Shown one piece after another: positions 15,250-24,577 of a stretch of 64,000 nucleotides of DNA (position 1 is its first letter; every line of letters begins with the position of its first letter). The notes beneath the pieces were generated by a model. It was not told the origin of the DNA and made no database searches. It saw only the letters and a program-made list of their open reading frames with translations. This DNA is from 66-474 sp040388785 (GTDB lineage Bacteria; Pseudomonadota; Gammaproteobacteria; Xanthomonadales; Rhodanobacteraceae), in assembly GCA_040388785.1 (NCBI GenBank), contig JAZKBD010000025.1, forward strand, positions 25,894-89,893. The letters are read 5' to 3'. Made by a program: the position numbers and the translations under genes.

Positions 15250-16488
15250 ATGAACAAACGACGCGTGGTGGTCACCGGAATGGGCATGGTTTCGCCCGTC
15301 GGCAACGACGTGGCGACGGCGTGGAAGAACGTGGTGGCCGGCAACAGCGGCATCGGCCCGATCACGCATTTCGATGCCAGCGCATTCCCGACCCGCATCG
15401 CGGGCGAGGTGAAGGGTTTCGATCCGGCGCAGTTCATCGCGGCGAAGGACGTCAAGAAGATGGACACCTTCATCCACTACGGCATCGCCGCGGGCGCCGA
15501 GGCGTTGAAGGATTCCGGTATCGAAATCACCGAGGCCAACGCCGACAGGATCGGTGTTGCGGTGGGCGCCGGCATCGGCGGCATCGCCAGCATCGAGCGC
15601 ACCACGCTGGCGTATTACGAAGGCGGCCCGCGCAAGATCTCCCCGTTCTTCGTGCCGGGCTGCATCATCAACATGGCATCCGGCAACCTCGCGATCATCC
15701 ACGGCCTGAAGGGCCCGAACATCGCCTGCGTCACCGCGTGCACCACGGCGACGCACAACATCGGCCTGGCGGCGCGCATGATCCAGTACGGCGACGCCGA
15801 CGCGATGCTGACCGGCGGCGCGGAGTTCTCGGTCACCGCGACAGCGGTCGGCGGGTTCTGCTCGGCGCGCGCCATGAGCACGCGCAACGATGATCCGACC
15901 CGCGCCAGCCGGCCATGGGACAAGGATCGCGACGGCTTCGTGCTGTCCGACGGCGCGGGCCTGCTGGTGCTGGAGGAATACGAACACGCGAAAGCGCGCG
16001 GCGCGAACATCTACGCCGAGGTCGCGGGCTTCGGCATGGGCGACGATGCGTACCACATCACCGCGCCGAGCGAAGGTGGCGAAGGCGCGGCGCGCTGCAT
16101 GGCAGCGGCGGTGAAGGACGCCGGCGTCGACCCGACCGAGGTGCAGTACATCAATGCGCACGGCACCTCGACGCCGCTGGGCGACCTCGGCGAAGTGCAC
16201 GCGGCCAAGCGCGTGTTCGGCGATCACGCCTACAAGCTCGCGATGAGTTCCACCAAGTCGGTGACGGGTCACCTGCTGGGCGCGGCCGGTGGCGTGGAGG
16301 CGATCTTCACGTTGCTGGCGATGCGCGACAACGTGCTGCCACCCACCATCAATCTCGATGAGCCCGGTGAAGGCTGCGACCTCGACTTCGTGCCGAACAC
16401 CGCGCGCGATGGCAGGATCGACGTGGCGATTTCCAACTCGTTCGGTTTCGGCGGCACCAACGGCACGCTGCTGTTCAAGCGCGTTTGA
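15250..16488 (+). CDS. fabF: Beta-ketoacyl-ACP synthase II
   Basis: 412 residues. Elongating condensing enzyme. Cys164 (VTACTTATHN), His304 (NAHGTST) and His341 (TGHLLGAAGG) form the KAS II catalytic set; the C-terminal FGFGGTNGTLLFKRV is typical. RBS CGGAG precedes the ATG. Its stop overlaps the TTG of pabB (TTGA), so fatty-acid and p-aminobenzoate genes are joined, as with fabF-pabC in E. coli. Confidence 0.97.
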   Translation: MNKRRVVVTGMGMVSPVGNDVATAWKNVVAGNSGIGPITHFDASAFPTRIAGEVKGFDPAQFIAAKDVKKMDTFIHYGIAAGAEALKDSGIEITEANADRIGVAVGAGIGGIASIERTTLAYYEGGPRKISPFFVPGCIINMASGNLAIIHGLKGPNIACVTACTTATHNIGLAARMIQYGDADAMLTGGAEFSVTATAVGGFCSARAMSTRNDDPTRASRPWDKDRDGFVLSDGAGLLVLEEYEHAKARGANIYAEVAGFGMGDDAYHITAPSEGGEGAARCMAAAVKDAGVDPTEVQYINAHGTSTPLGDLGEVHAAKRVFGDHAYKLAMSSTKSVTGHLLGAAGGVEAIFTLLAMRDNVLPPTINLDEPGEGCDLDFVPNTARDGRIDVAISNSFGFGGTNGTLLFKRV

Positions 16489-17864
16489 ATCGCGCCGTAC
16501 GCGGGGTCGCGAGCCGCCACGTCGCGGGGCTGCGTGACCTGTTGCCGCTGGCCGCGGCGCGGCCCGAACGCTACCAGGCGCTGTTCGAAAGCGCCGCGCC
16601 GGGACCGTCGGCGCGCTGGGACATCCTGTTCGCATTTCCCGAAAGCAGCTTGACGCTTGCCCGCGACGGCCGGGTACGCGACGCGAAGGGAACGGATCGC
16701 GGCGCAGGTTTCCTTGACGCGCTCAACGCGGCATGGCTTGCGCAACGCGATGAGGCCGCGGATCCCGCAGGATTGCCCTTCGTCGGCGGCTGGGTGTTTT
16801 ACCTGGGCTACGAACTCGCGGCCGAAATCGAACCGTCGCTTGCGCTTCCCGCCGCTGAAGATGCGCGCATGCCGGTCGCACTCGCGTTGCGTTGTCCCGC
16901 TGCGATCCTGGTCGACCGCGCCGAGCGCTGCACGTGGCTGGTCGCGGAGCCGGATCGCGGGGACTTGCTGGATCTGATGCAGCAGGATCTCGATGCGGTC
17001 GCCGGTGAGACCTTCGATGCGCCACTTCCGCCGCTGCGCGACTTGCACGAAGACGATCCGCAACGCTTTCTCGATGGCGTCGCGCGCGTGCACGAATACC
17101 TCCAGGCCGGCGACACCTTCCAGGTCAACCTGTCGCGTGCGTGGCGCGCGCACTTCGAAATGGCGCCCAAGCCGGCAGCGCTTTACGCGTCGTTGCGCGA
17201 GGCCAATCCCGCGCCCTTCGCGGGACTGCTGCAGCAGCCGGGTTGGGCGGTCGCGAGTTCCTCGCCCGAACGCCTGCTGCAGGTTCGCGACGGCATTGCG
17301 CAAACGCGTCCGATCGCGGGTACGCGTCCGCGCGTCGCGGGCGATGATGATGCGGCGCGCATCGCCGAACTGCTGGGGCACGCGAAGGAACGCGCCGAGC
17401 ACGTGATGCTGGTCGACCTCGAACGCAACGATCTCGGCCGCGTCTGCGTGCCCGGCAGCGTATGCGTCGACGAGATGATGACGGTCGAGAGCTACGCGCA
17501 CGTGCACCACATCGTCTCCAACGTCAGTGGCCGGCTGCGCGCGGACGTGAGGCCGGGGCAGGCGATCGCGGCACTGTTCCCCGGCGGCACCATCACCGGT
17601 TGCCCCAAGGTTCGCTGCATGCAGATCATCGCCGAACTGGAAGGCGTTGCGCGCGGCGCCTACACCGGCGCGCTGGGTTATCTTTCGCGGAATGGCAACC
17701 TCGATTCAAACATCCTCATCCGCACGATGGTCCTCGAAGACGATCGCCTGGTCTTTCGCGCCGGCGCCGGCATCGTGGTGAATTCCGAAGCCGAGTGCGA
17801 ACTCGCCGAGACGCGCGCGAAAGCACGTGGCCTGCTGCGCGCCCTGGAAATCGCCGCGGCATGA
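16485..17864 (+). CDS. pabB: Aminodeoxychorismate synthase component I
   Basis: 459 residues from TTG 16485, overlapping the fabF stop. Converts chorismate and ammonia to 4-amino-4-deoxychorismate for folate. Chorismate-enzyme signatures: VNLSRAWRA, SSSPERLL, LVDLERNDLGRV, HHIVSNVSG, FPGGTITGCPK and YTGALGYLS. The active-site PIxGT motif reads PIAGT (Ala278), as in anthranilate synthase, not the PIKGT with nucleophilic Lys of E. coli PabB. Linkage to pabC, which follows at an ATGA overlap, still favours PabB over TrpE. Confidence 0.85.
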   Translation: MNRAVRGVASRHVAGLRDLLPLAAARPERYQALFESAAPGPSARWDILFAFPESSLTLARDGRVRDAKGTDRGAGFLDALNAAWLAQRDEAADPAGLPFVGGWVFYLGYELAAEIEPSLALPAAEDARMPVALALRCPAAILVDRAERCTWLVAEPDRGDLLDLMQQDLDAVAGETFDAPLPPLRDLHEDDPQRFLDGVARVHEYLQAGDTFQVNLSRAWRAHFEMAPKPAALYASLREANPAPFAGLLQQPGWAVASSSPERLLQVRDGIAQTRPIAGTRPRVAGDDDAARIAELLGHAKERAEHVMLVDLERNDLGRVCVPGSVCVDEMMTVESYAHVHHIVSNVSGRLRADVRPGQAIAALFPGGTITGCPKVRCMQIIAELEGVARGAYTGALGYLSRNGNLDSNILIRTMVLEDDRLVFRAGAGIVVNSEAECELAETRAKARGLLRALEIAAA

Positions 17865-18685
17865 CGGCACGCATCCTGGTCAATGGCGTCGAAACGGATC
17901 GCGTGTCCGCGCTGGATCGCGGACTGGCCTACGGCGATGGTCTGTTCGAAACGATCCGCGCACTCAACGGCTCGGCGCCGCTGTGGGCGCGCCACGTGGC
18001 GCGCCTGCACGAAGGTTGTGCGCGGTTGGGAATGCCTGCGCCGGATGACACGCGGCTCGCGGCAGAATGCAGCCGCGTTGCTGAAGGCATTGGTGACGCC
18101 GTGCTGAAGATCATCCTGACGCGCGGCATCGGCGAGCGCGGCTACGCGCCGCCGGCGACGGCGGATGCCACGCGCATCGTCGCTGCGTTTCCGGCGCCGC
18201 GGCTGCCGGCGGATTGGTACCGCGATGGAATCCGGGTACGCTGTTGCGCGTTGCGGCTTGCGGCACAGCCGAGGCTCGCCGGCATCAAGCACCTGAATCG
18301 GCTCGAACAGGTGCTCGCGCGCGCGGAATGGTCCGACGCAGACGTGGTCGAAGGCTTGTTGTTCGACCAGCGCGACCAGCTGGTATCGGCGACGGCGGCC
18401 AACGTGTTCGTCGCCACCGGTGGCGTGTTGCGGACGCCGCCGGTCGATGCATGTGGCGTGGCGGGCGTGTTGCGCGGCGCGTTGCTGGAAGCTCTGCCGG
18501 ATGTTCGCGTGCAGGCGATGACGAAGGAAGACCTGATGCAGGCCGACGAAATATTCCTGACCTCGAGCGTGCGCGGCGTGCTGCCGATACGCCTGCTGGA
18601 CGAACGCAAGCTGCGGGTCGGCCGGCAAGCGCGTGCCGCGCAGGCGCACTGGCGCGCGCTGGGATTCCCGGGAGGCGAGGCGTGA
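17861..18685 (+). CDS. pabC: Aminodeoxychorismate lyase
   Basis: 274 residues. PLP enzyme (fold type IV) that splits aminodeoxychorismate to p-aminobenzoate and pyruvate. The PLP lysine is Lys143 in GIKHLNRLEQ; LDRGLAYGDGLFETIRA, TRGIGERGY and SATAANVFV are family motifs. Start ATG overlaps the pabB stop, and its stop overlaps the GTG of mltG. The pabC-mltG-tmk-holB order is conserved with E. coli. Confidence 0.94.
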   Translation: MTARILVNGVETDRVSALDRGLAYGDGLFETIRALNGSAPLWARHVARLHEGCARLGMPAPDDTRLAAECSRVAEGIGDAVLKIILTRGIGERGYAPPATADATRIVAAFPAPRLPADWYRDGIRVRCCALRLAAQPRLAGIKHLNRLEQVLARAEWSDADVVEGLLFDQRDQLVSATAANVFVATGGVLRTPPVDACGVAGVLRGALLEALPDVRVQAMTKEDLMQADEIFLTSSVRGVLPIRLLDERKLRVGRQARAAQAHWRALGFPGGEA

Positions 18686-19740
18686 GGCGATCGCAGCCGA
18701 CCGCGAAGGTTTTCAGCCACGGCGGCGTGATCGTGCGCAGCTTGTCGATCCTCATCCTGCTTGCGATCGTCGCTGCGATCGCGTGGGCCGGCATCACCTA
18801 CGTGCATTTCACGCGCACCCCCCTGAACGTGCGCACGACCGGCCAGACGCTGGAAATCGCCAAGGGCGAAGGCTTCGGCGGCATCGTCGCGCAGTTGCGC
18901 CAGGAAAACCTTTCGGATGCGCAGCCGCTCCTGTGGCGCGCGCTGGCGTGGCGGCTCGGCGTCGCCAACCGGTTGCACGCGGGCGAATACGCGCTGGCGC
19001 CGGGCATGACGCCCACCGTGCTGCTGGAGAACATGGCGGCGGGACGGGTGCTGCATCATCGCGTCACGCTGGTGGATGGCTGGACCTTCGCGCAGGTGCG
19101 GCGGGCGCTGCAGAAGGCGCCGAAGCTCGCTCACGACATCGGCACGCTGAGCGATGAGCAGGTGATGGCGAGGCTGGATGATGCCAGCCAATCGCCCGAG
19201 GGCGAGTTCATGCCGGATACCTACGACTACGTGCTCGGCATGTCCGACCTCGATGTGCTGACGCGCGCGCGCAAGGCGATGCAGGCGTTTCTTGCGCAGG
19301 AATGGACGCAGCGCGATAAGACCATCTGGCCGCAGCAGCCGTACCAGGCGTTGATCCTCGCTTCCCTGGTCGAGAAGGAAACCGCGGTGCCCGCCGAGCG
19401 CCCCGAAATCGCCGGCGTGTTCGAACGCCGCCTCAAGCTCGGCATGAAACTCGAAACCGATCCCAGCGTCATCTACGGCATGGGCGCGGCGTACGCCGGC
19501 AAGATTCACAAGGTCGACCTGCAAACGGATACGCCCTACAACACCTACACGCGCTATGGCCTGCCGCCCACGCCCATTGCGCTGCCCAGCCGCGCGGCGA
19601 TCCACGCGGTGCTGCATCCCGCGCAAGGCGATGCGCTGTACTTCGTCGCGAAGGGCAACGGCACGCACGTGTTTTCGGCGACGCTGGCCGAGCAGACCGC
19701 GGCGGTGAAGAAATACATCCTCGGGAAGAAGAACCAGTGA
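18682..19740 (+). CDS. mltG: Endolytic transglycosylase MltG
   Basis: 352 residues from GTG 18682 (overlaps the pabC stop). Inner-membrane lytic transglycosylase that cuts nascent glycan strands and sets their length. One N-terminal helix (SLSILILLAIVAAIAWAGI), a LysM-like region, then the YceG domain with catalytic Glu231 in SLVEKETAVPAERPEIAG, LKLGMKLETDPSVIYG and YGLPPTPIALPSRAAI. Full length for the family. Its stop overlaps the tmk start. Confidence 0.95.
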   Translation: MRRSQPTAKVFSHGGVIVRSLSILILLAIVAAIAWAGITYVHFTRTPLNVRTTGQTLEIAKGEGFGGIVAQLRQENLSDAQPLLWRALAWRLGVANRLHAGEYALAPGMTPTVLLENMAAGRVLHHRVTLVDGWTFAQVRRALQKAPKLAHDIGTLSDEQVMARLDDASQSPEGEFMPDTYDYVLGMSDLDVLTRARKAMQAFLAQEWTQRDKTIWPQQPYQALILASLVEKETAVPAERPEIAGVFERRLKLGMKLETDPSVIYGMGAAYAGKIHKVDLQTDTPYNTYTRYGLPPTPIALPSRAAIHAVLHPAQGDALYFVAKGNGTHVFSATLAEQTAAVKKYILGKKNQ

Positions 19741-20369
19741 GAGGCCGGCTGGTCACGCTGGAAGGCGGCGAGGGCGCGGGCAAGAGCACGTTGCTTGCGG
19801 GTCTGCGCGAGCATTTCGTGCGCACCGGTACGGACGTGGTCTACACGCGCGAACCAGGCGGCACGCCGGTGGGCGAAGCCGTGCGCGCGCTGGTGCTCGA
19901 TCCCGCGCACCGCGGACTCGCCGCGGAAACCGAACTGCTGCTGATGTTCGCGGCGCGTGCGCAACTGGTGCGCGACGTGCTGCAGCCCGCGCTCGCGGCC
20001 GGGCGCTGGGTGCTGTGCGATCGTTTCACAGATGCAAGCTACGCATACCAGGGCGGCGGCCGCGGCGTGGATGCGGCGCGTATCGCCGAACTGGAACGCA
20101 TCGCGACGGCCGGTTTGAAACCCGATCTGACCCTGCTGCTGGATTTGCCGGTGGCCGATGGCCGCGCGCGTGCAAGCCAGCGCGGCGGCGCCGACCGCAT
20201 CGAAGCCGAGCGCGACGATTTCTTCGAACGCGTGCGCGCGACGTATCGTGCACGCGCGCAGGCGGAACCTGCACGGTTTTGCGTGATCGATGCCTCGCAG
20301 CCGGCAGATGCCGTGTTGCGCGATGCCGTTGCGGCGGTCGATGCGCTGCGCGCAAGGGCAACGGCATGA
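19737..20369 (+). CDS. tmk: Thymidylate kinase
   Basis: 210 residues from GTG 19737. Phosphorylates dTMP to dTDP. P-loop EGGEGAGKST at 9-18, the TREPGGTPVGE DR-type motif, DRFTDASYAYQGGGRG and the lid arginines in ARASQRGGADRIE are visible. GTGA overlap with mltG and ATGA overlap with holB. Confidence 0.96.
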   Translation: MRGRLVTLEGGEGAGKSTLLAGLREHFVRTGTDVVYTREPGGTPVGEAVRALVLDPAHRGLAAETELLLMFAARAQLVRDVLQPALAAGRWVLCDRFTDASYAYQGGGRGVDAARIAELERIATAGLKPDLTLLLDLPVADGRARASQRGGADRIEAERDDFFERVRATYRARAQAEPARFCVIDASQPADAVLRDAVAAVDALRARATA

Positions 20370-21355
20370 GCGAAGAAGAGTCCGCCGTCGTCGTCGCGAT
20401 CGCACCCGGCGATCCGTTGCCGCCATGGTGCCGTCCGCAATGGAACGTATTGGCTGCACGTGCCGCCAACGGCACACTGCCGCATGCGCTTCTGCTGTGC
20501 GGGCCACCGGGCATGGGCAAGCGTGCGCTGACCGAAGCCTTCATTCGCGCGCGCCTGTGCGAGTCGCCGCTCGACGGACGTGCCTGCGGACATTGCCGCA
20601 CCTGCAAGCTGCTCGCGGCCGGCACGCATCCGGATCGCATGCTGGTGACATTCGAGGTGAACGAGAAAACCGGCAAATTGCGCAAGGAAATCGTGATCGA
20701 CCAGATTCGCGCCTTGTCTGCGCGTTTGGCAATGTCCAGCCAGCTCGGCGGCTGGCAGATCGCGGTGATCGATCCCGCTGATGCGATGAACGCGGCGGCG
20801 CAGAACGCGCTCCTGAAGACGCTGGAAGAACCGAGCAACGCCAGCCTGCTGGTGCTAGTTGCCGACCAGCCGTGGCGGCTCAGCGCGACCATCCGCAGCC
20901 GTTGCCAGCGGCTGGATTTCGCGGTGCCGTCGCGGGACGAAGCGCTGGCGTGGTTGTCGGCGCGTGGCGTCGAATCCGCCGAAGCGGTGCTGGCCGCGGC
21001 GGGCGGCAATCCGGGGCAGGCGTGGCTGCTGGCGGAGCAGGGCGGCATGCAGCGCCGCCAGGAAGTCGCACGCGACCTGCTGGCGCTGGCGGCCGGCCGC
21101 GCGCATGCGCGCGAGATCGGCAAGACCTGGGCCGGTGATGAACCGGGCCAGCGTCTGGACCAGGCCGCGCGCCTGCTGGAAGGCGCGCTGCAGGCGCGCG
21201 CGAAAGGTGGCAAGGCGCGCTTCGATCCCGGCTGGAGCGACGAGATGCTGGCCGAACGTTTCGCCAGCGCCAACCGTTTGCGCGCGCTGCTCAATGGGCC
21301 GCTGCGCGCCGATCTCGCATTGTTCGAGTGGCTGGACGGCGTGCCGCACGGATAA
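20366..21355 (+). CDS. holB: DNA polymerase III subunit delta'
   Basis: 329 residues. Stator of the clamp loader, partner of DnaX. P-loop-like GPPGMGKR at 46-53 lacks the usual Thr/Ser after Lys, in keeping with an ATPase-inactive subunit. The zinc module is C65, C74, C77, C80; NALLKTLEEPS and SRCQRLDF are AAA+ motifs shared with DnaX. Encoded with tmk as in E. coli. Confidence 0.94.
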   Translation: MSEEESAVVVAIAPGDPLPPWCRPQWNVLAARAANGTLPHALLLCGPPGMGKRALTEAFIRARLCESPLDGRACGHCRTCKLLAAGTHPDRMLVTFEVNEKTGKLRKEIVIDQIRALSARLAMSSQLGGWQIAVIDPADAMNAAAQNALLKTLEEPSNASLLVLVADQPWRLSATIRSRCQRLDFAVPSRDEALAWLSARGVESAEAVLAAAGGNPGQAWLLAEQGGMQRRQEVARDLLALAAGRAHAREIGKTWAGDEPGQRLDQAARLLEGALQARAKGGKARFDPGWSDEMLAERFASANRLRALLNGPLRADLALFEWLDGVPHG

Positions 21356-21455
21356 GCAAGGCCCTGCGCATGCCGGTCAGTGCGCGGTCAAGCGTGCGCG
21401 GGCACAATCGCGCTCCGGTTGCGCCATCCACCGCGGTGGCCCAAGGAAACCTCGC

Positions 21456-22442
21456 TTGCGCCAGGAAAAGCCTGCAGACCTGCTTGATCCCGACGCGCTG
21501 CTGAGGCGCCCGGGCGCGCGCCTGATGGTGTTGGCCCCGCATCCCGACGACGAATCGCTGGCGGCGGGCGGCCTGATCCAGCGCGCGCTGGAATGCGGAG
21601 CGCCGGTCAGCGTCGTGTTCGTCACCGATGGCGAGAACAATCCCTGGCCGCAGCGCGTGCTGGAACGGCGTGTGTGGATCGGCCCGCGTCATCGGCGCGC
21701 GTGGGGCGCGCGTCGCCGCGGCGAAGCCGATGCCGCGCTGCGCGCGCTCGGCGCGGAAGACGTGCGCGTGCATCGCCTCGGTTGGCCCGACGGCGGCGTG
21801 ACGTGGAAGTTGCTGGATGACACCGACACGATGTTGTCGGCGTTGCGTGCGCTGCTCGAGCGCGAACGGCCGACCGTGCTGGTGTTGCCGGACCTCGTCG
21901 ATCGCCATCCCGACCACAGTGCGATCCACCTGCTGGTGGAAATGGTCTTCCAGTCGATGCCGGGCGTGGTCAAGCCCGCCTGCCTCGGCTACCTGCTGCA
22001 TGGCCGCTCGCAACCGGGCGTGCCGTGCCGCGCCGTGTTCGCGCTGGACGAGGCGGAACAGCAATCCAAGCGCGAAGCCATCGAGGCCCACGCCAGCCAG
22101 ACCGCGCTCAGCCGCGCACGCATGCTGCGCTTCGCGACCGCCACCGAAATCTTCGTCGCCGGACTCGATTCGCACGATCGCGCGGGTCCCAACCTGCCGT
22201 GGCAGCCGCCGCGCGCGTTGCGCCCCTGGCTTGCGTTGCTCGCGGTGGACGCCGGCGGCGGCGAGCGCGTGCCATTGCATTCGCGCGGCGACGCCAACCT
22301 GTTCTGGCGCGACGGCAGTCCGGCCGCATGCACGACACGCGTGCTGCAGCCGCCGTACTACGTGAAGCTGTATTGCCCGTTGCCATCGCCGTGGGTGTTC
22401 GACGGCTGGGGCTGGTGCCGGTTCGGTGCGCCGCTCGCTTGA
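21456..22442 (+). CDS. PIG-L family deacetylase
   Basis: 328 residues from TTG 21456, preceded by AAGGAA. Zinc-dependent LmbE/PIG-L N-acetylglucosaminyl deacetylase fold: APHPDDES at 27-34 (His29, Asp31, Asp32) and HPDH at 151-154 supply the metal ligands. The family removes N-acetyl groups from amino-sugar conjugates such as GlcNAc-PI, mycothiol precursors or chitobiose; the substrate here is unknown. The C-terminal 100 residues (from about WQPPRALRPWLALLAVD) are an extra domain I do not recognise. It separates holB from pilZ, which are neighbours in related bacteria. Confidence 0.8.
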   Translation: MRQEKPADLLDPDALLRRPGARLMVLAPHPDDESLAAGGLIQRALECGAPVSVVFVTDGENNPWPQRVLERRVWIGPRHRRAWGARRRGEADAALRALGAEDVRVHRLGWPDGGVTWKLLDDTDTMLSALRALLERERPTVLVLPDLVDRHPDHSAIHLLVEMVFQSMPGVVKPACLGYLLHGRSQPGVPCRAVFALDEAEQQSKREAIEAHASQTALSRARMLRFATATEIFVAGLDSHDRAGPNLPWQPPRALRPWLALLAVDAGGGERVPLHSRGDANLFWRDGSPAACTTRVLQPPYYVKLYCPLPSPWVFDGWGWCRFGAPLA

Positions 22443-22494
22443 CCGCGATGGGCGTCGGCGGCAAGCTGGCACTCGGGTTCACGAGGAGCGCGCG

Positions 22495-22863
22495 ATGGCA
22501 ATGGCGGGTGGTGCAGGCGGCATGGGCAGTCAGGGCATCCTGCCGGTCGTCATCAAGGACAAACACACGCTGTACCAGTCCTACATGTCGTTCGTGAAGG
22601 GCGGCGGCCTGTTCGTGCCCACCAACAAGCGCTACAACCTCGGCGATGAAGTGTTCCTGCTGATGACGCTGCCCGAGGAAACCGAACGCGTCGCGACCAC
22701 CGGCCGCGTGGTCTGGATCACCCCGATCGCGGCGCAGGGCAACCGCCCCGCCGGCATCGGCGTGCAATTCACCGAAAGCGTCGATGGCGACAACGCCCGC
22801 ACCAAGATCGAAACCTTGCTGGCCGGCCTGCAGGGTGGCGAGAAGCCGACGCATACGATGTGA
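22495..22863 (+). CDS. pilZ: Type IV pilus PilZ protein
   Basis: 122 residues from ATG 22495, set by the GAGGAG site upstream. PilZ-domain protein of the pilus-assembly type. SYMSFVKGGGLFVPTNKRYNLGDEVFLLMTLPEE and the KPTHTM C-terminus match xanthomonad PilZ, which binds PilB and FimX rather than c-di-GMP. The c-di-GMP motif RxxxR is indeed absent. Needed for type IV pilus biogenesis. Located behind the holB/PIG-L pair. Confidence 0.92.
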   Translation: MAMAGGAGGMGSQGILPVVIKDKHTLYQSYMSFVKGGGLFVPTNKRYNLGDEVFLLMTLPEETERVATTGRVVWITPIAAQGNRPAGIGVQFTESVDGDNARTKIETLLAGLQGGEKPTHTM

Positions 22864-22887
22864 ATCGGGTGCAATCGGCCGGGCAGC

Positions 22888-22917
22888 TTGCGCGCGTGGA
22901 GCCGCGCCAAGTATCAT
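22888..22917 (+). promoter_or_regulatory. Candidate sigma-70 promoter for tRNA-Pro
   Basis: TTGCGC (22888-22893), 18-base spacer, TATCAT (22912-22917), about 40 bp before the tRNA. Fits a housekeeping promoter. Confidence 0.5.
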
Positions 22918-22956
22918 TTGCGGCTCGCTGCGGGGCGCTGCCCCGATGCGGACAGT

Positions 22957-23033
<77 letters not shown>

Positions 23034-23200
23034 ATTCGAGACGAAAGCGCCGCCTGTCCCGGCGCCCTCTCAACCGCTTGCTGTTGCGCGTGGACGTGCC
23101 ACGGGATTGAACCGGCAATCTGCTGTTGCGGGTGGCTGGTTCGTACGGCTGTGGGCGATCGCGTAATGCTAATCTTGCGGTTTTATCGCGAGACCCCGCC

Positions 23201-24577
23201 ATGGCGCTGACCACGCCCCGTACGATGCCCGGCACGCTGGAGCTGTTGCCGCGCGAGCAGATCGCGTTCCAGCGGATGCTGGACACGATCCGCCGCGGTT
23301 TCGAGGTGTATGGTTTCCTGCCCATCGAAACGCCGGCCATCGAATTTGCCGACATCCTGTTGACCAAAAGCGGCGGCGAGACCGAGCGGCAGGTGTATTT
23401 CGTGCAGTCGACTGGCACGCTGGAACAGGCCGGGCGACCCGAACACGCGCTGCGCTTCGACTTGACCGTGCCGCTGGCGCGCTACGTGGCCGAGCACGAG
23501 CGCGAGCTGGCGTTCCCGTTCCGGCGTTACCAGATGCAGCGCGTGTATCGCGGTGAACGCGCGCAGCGCGGACGCTTCCGCGAGTTCTACCAGTGCGACA
23601 TCGACGTGATCGGCAAGGACACATTGTCGATCCGCTACGACGCCGAAATTCCGGCGGTGATCCATTCGGTGTTCCGCGCGCTCGACATCGGCGCGTTCAC
23701 GATCCAGCTCAACAACCGCAAGTTGATGCGCGGCTTTTTCGAAGGGCTCGGCATCGGCGACGGTGAAAAGCAGATGCTGGTGCTGCGCGAGGTGGACAAG
23801 CTGGACAAACGCGGCGCGGATCATGTGCGCGGCGTGCTGACGGGCGAGCAGTTCGCGCTTTCGGGCGAGGCGGCGGACAAGATCATGCAGTTCGTCGAAG
23901 TGCGTTCGACGTCGTTGGCCGACGCGCACGCAAAGCTCGATGCGCTCGGCAGCGGCAGCGAAACCTTCGAGCAGGGCAGGGCGGCATTACGCGAAGTGCT
24001 GGACACGGTCGCCGCGTTCGGTGTCCCGGAATCGGCGTTCGCGTTGAACCTTTCGATCGCGCGCGGCCTCGATTACTACACCGGCACCGTGTACGAAACC
24101 ACATTGAACGATCATCCGGACATCGGCTCGATCTGTTCCGGCGGACGCTACGACAACCTCGCGGCGAATTACACCAAATCGACGTTGCCGGGGGTCGGCA
24201 TTTCGATCGGGCTGACGCGCCTGTTCTGGCAACTTCGCGAAGCCGGGCTCTTGAAGTCGACCGACAGCAGCGTGCAGGTGCTGGTGACGCAAATGGATTC
24301 GGCGCAACTGCCGGCGTGCCTCGCCATCGCGAAGGAATTGCGCGACGCGGGCATCGCCACCGAGGCCGCGCTGGAAGGCGGCAAGCTGGGCAAGCAATTG
24401 AAATATGCCGACCGCGCCGGCATCCGTTTCGCGGTCGTGGCGGGCGAGGATGAAATCGCGCGCGGCGTGGTGGCAGTGAAGGACTTGCGCCGCGGCGACC
24501 AGTTCGAGGTGCCGCGCGCGGAGCTGGTGAAGTCATTGCGCGTGGAATTGGCGCAGGACGAGGTGCAACGCGCATGA
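23201..24577 (+). CDS. hisS: Histidine--tRNA ligase
   Basis: 458 residues from ATG 23201 (MALTTPRTMPGTLELLP); an earlier in-frame start at 23126 would put a longer leader on it without homology. Class II synthetase: motif 2 in YQMQRVYRGERAQRGRFREF, histidine loop RGLDYYTGTVYE, SICSGGRYDNLA, motif 3 GVGISIGLTRL, and a C-terminal anticodon domain (VQVLVTQMDSAQL onward). The sequence is of the longer HisRS type rather than the short E. coli kind. It is translationally coupled (ATGA) to the ammonia-lyase gene and sits just ahead of the his operon. Confidence 0.95.
   Translation: MALTTPRTMPGTLELLPREQIAFQRMLDTIRRGFEVYGFLPIETPAIEFADILLTKSGGETERQVYFVQSTGTLEQAGRPEHALRFDLTVPLARYVAEHERELAFPFRRYQMQRVYRGERAQRGRFREFYQCDIDVIGKDTLSIRYDAEIPAVIHSVFRALDIGAFTIQLNNRKLMRGFFEGLGIGDGEKQMLVLREVDKLDKRGADHVRGVLTGEQFALSGEAADKIMQFVEVRSTSLADAHAKLDALGSGSETFEQGRAALREVLDTVAAFGVPESAFALNLSIARGLDYYTGTVYETTLNDHPDIGSICSGGRYDNLAANYTKSTLPGVGISIGLTRLFWQLREAGLLKSTDSSVQVLVTQMDSAQLPACLAIAKELRDAGIATEAALEGGKLGKQLKYADRAGIRFAVVAGEDEIARGVVAVKDLRRGDQFEVPRAELVKSLRVELAQDEVQRA

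Noticed and set aside
16485..17864. Anthranilate synthase TrpE
   Set aside because: PIAGT fits, but fabF-pabB-pabC-mltG context and the adjoining pabC favour PabB.
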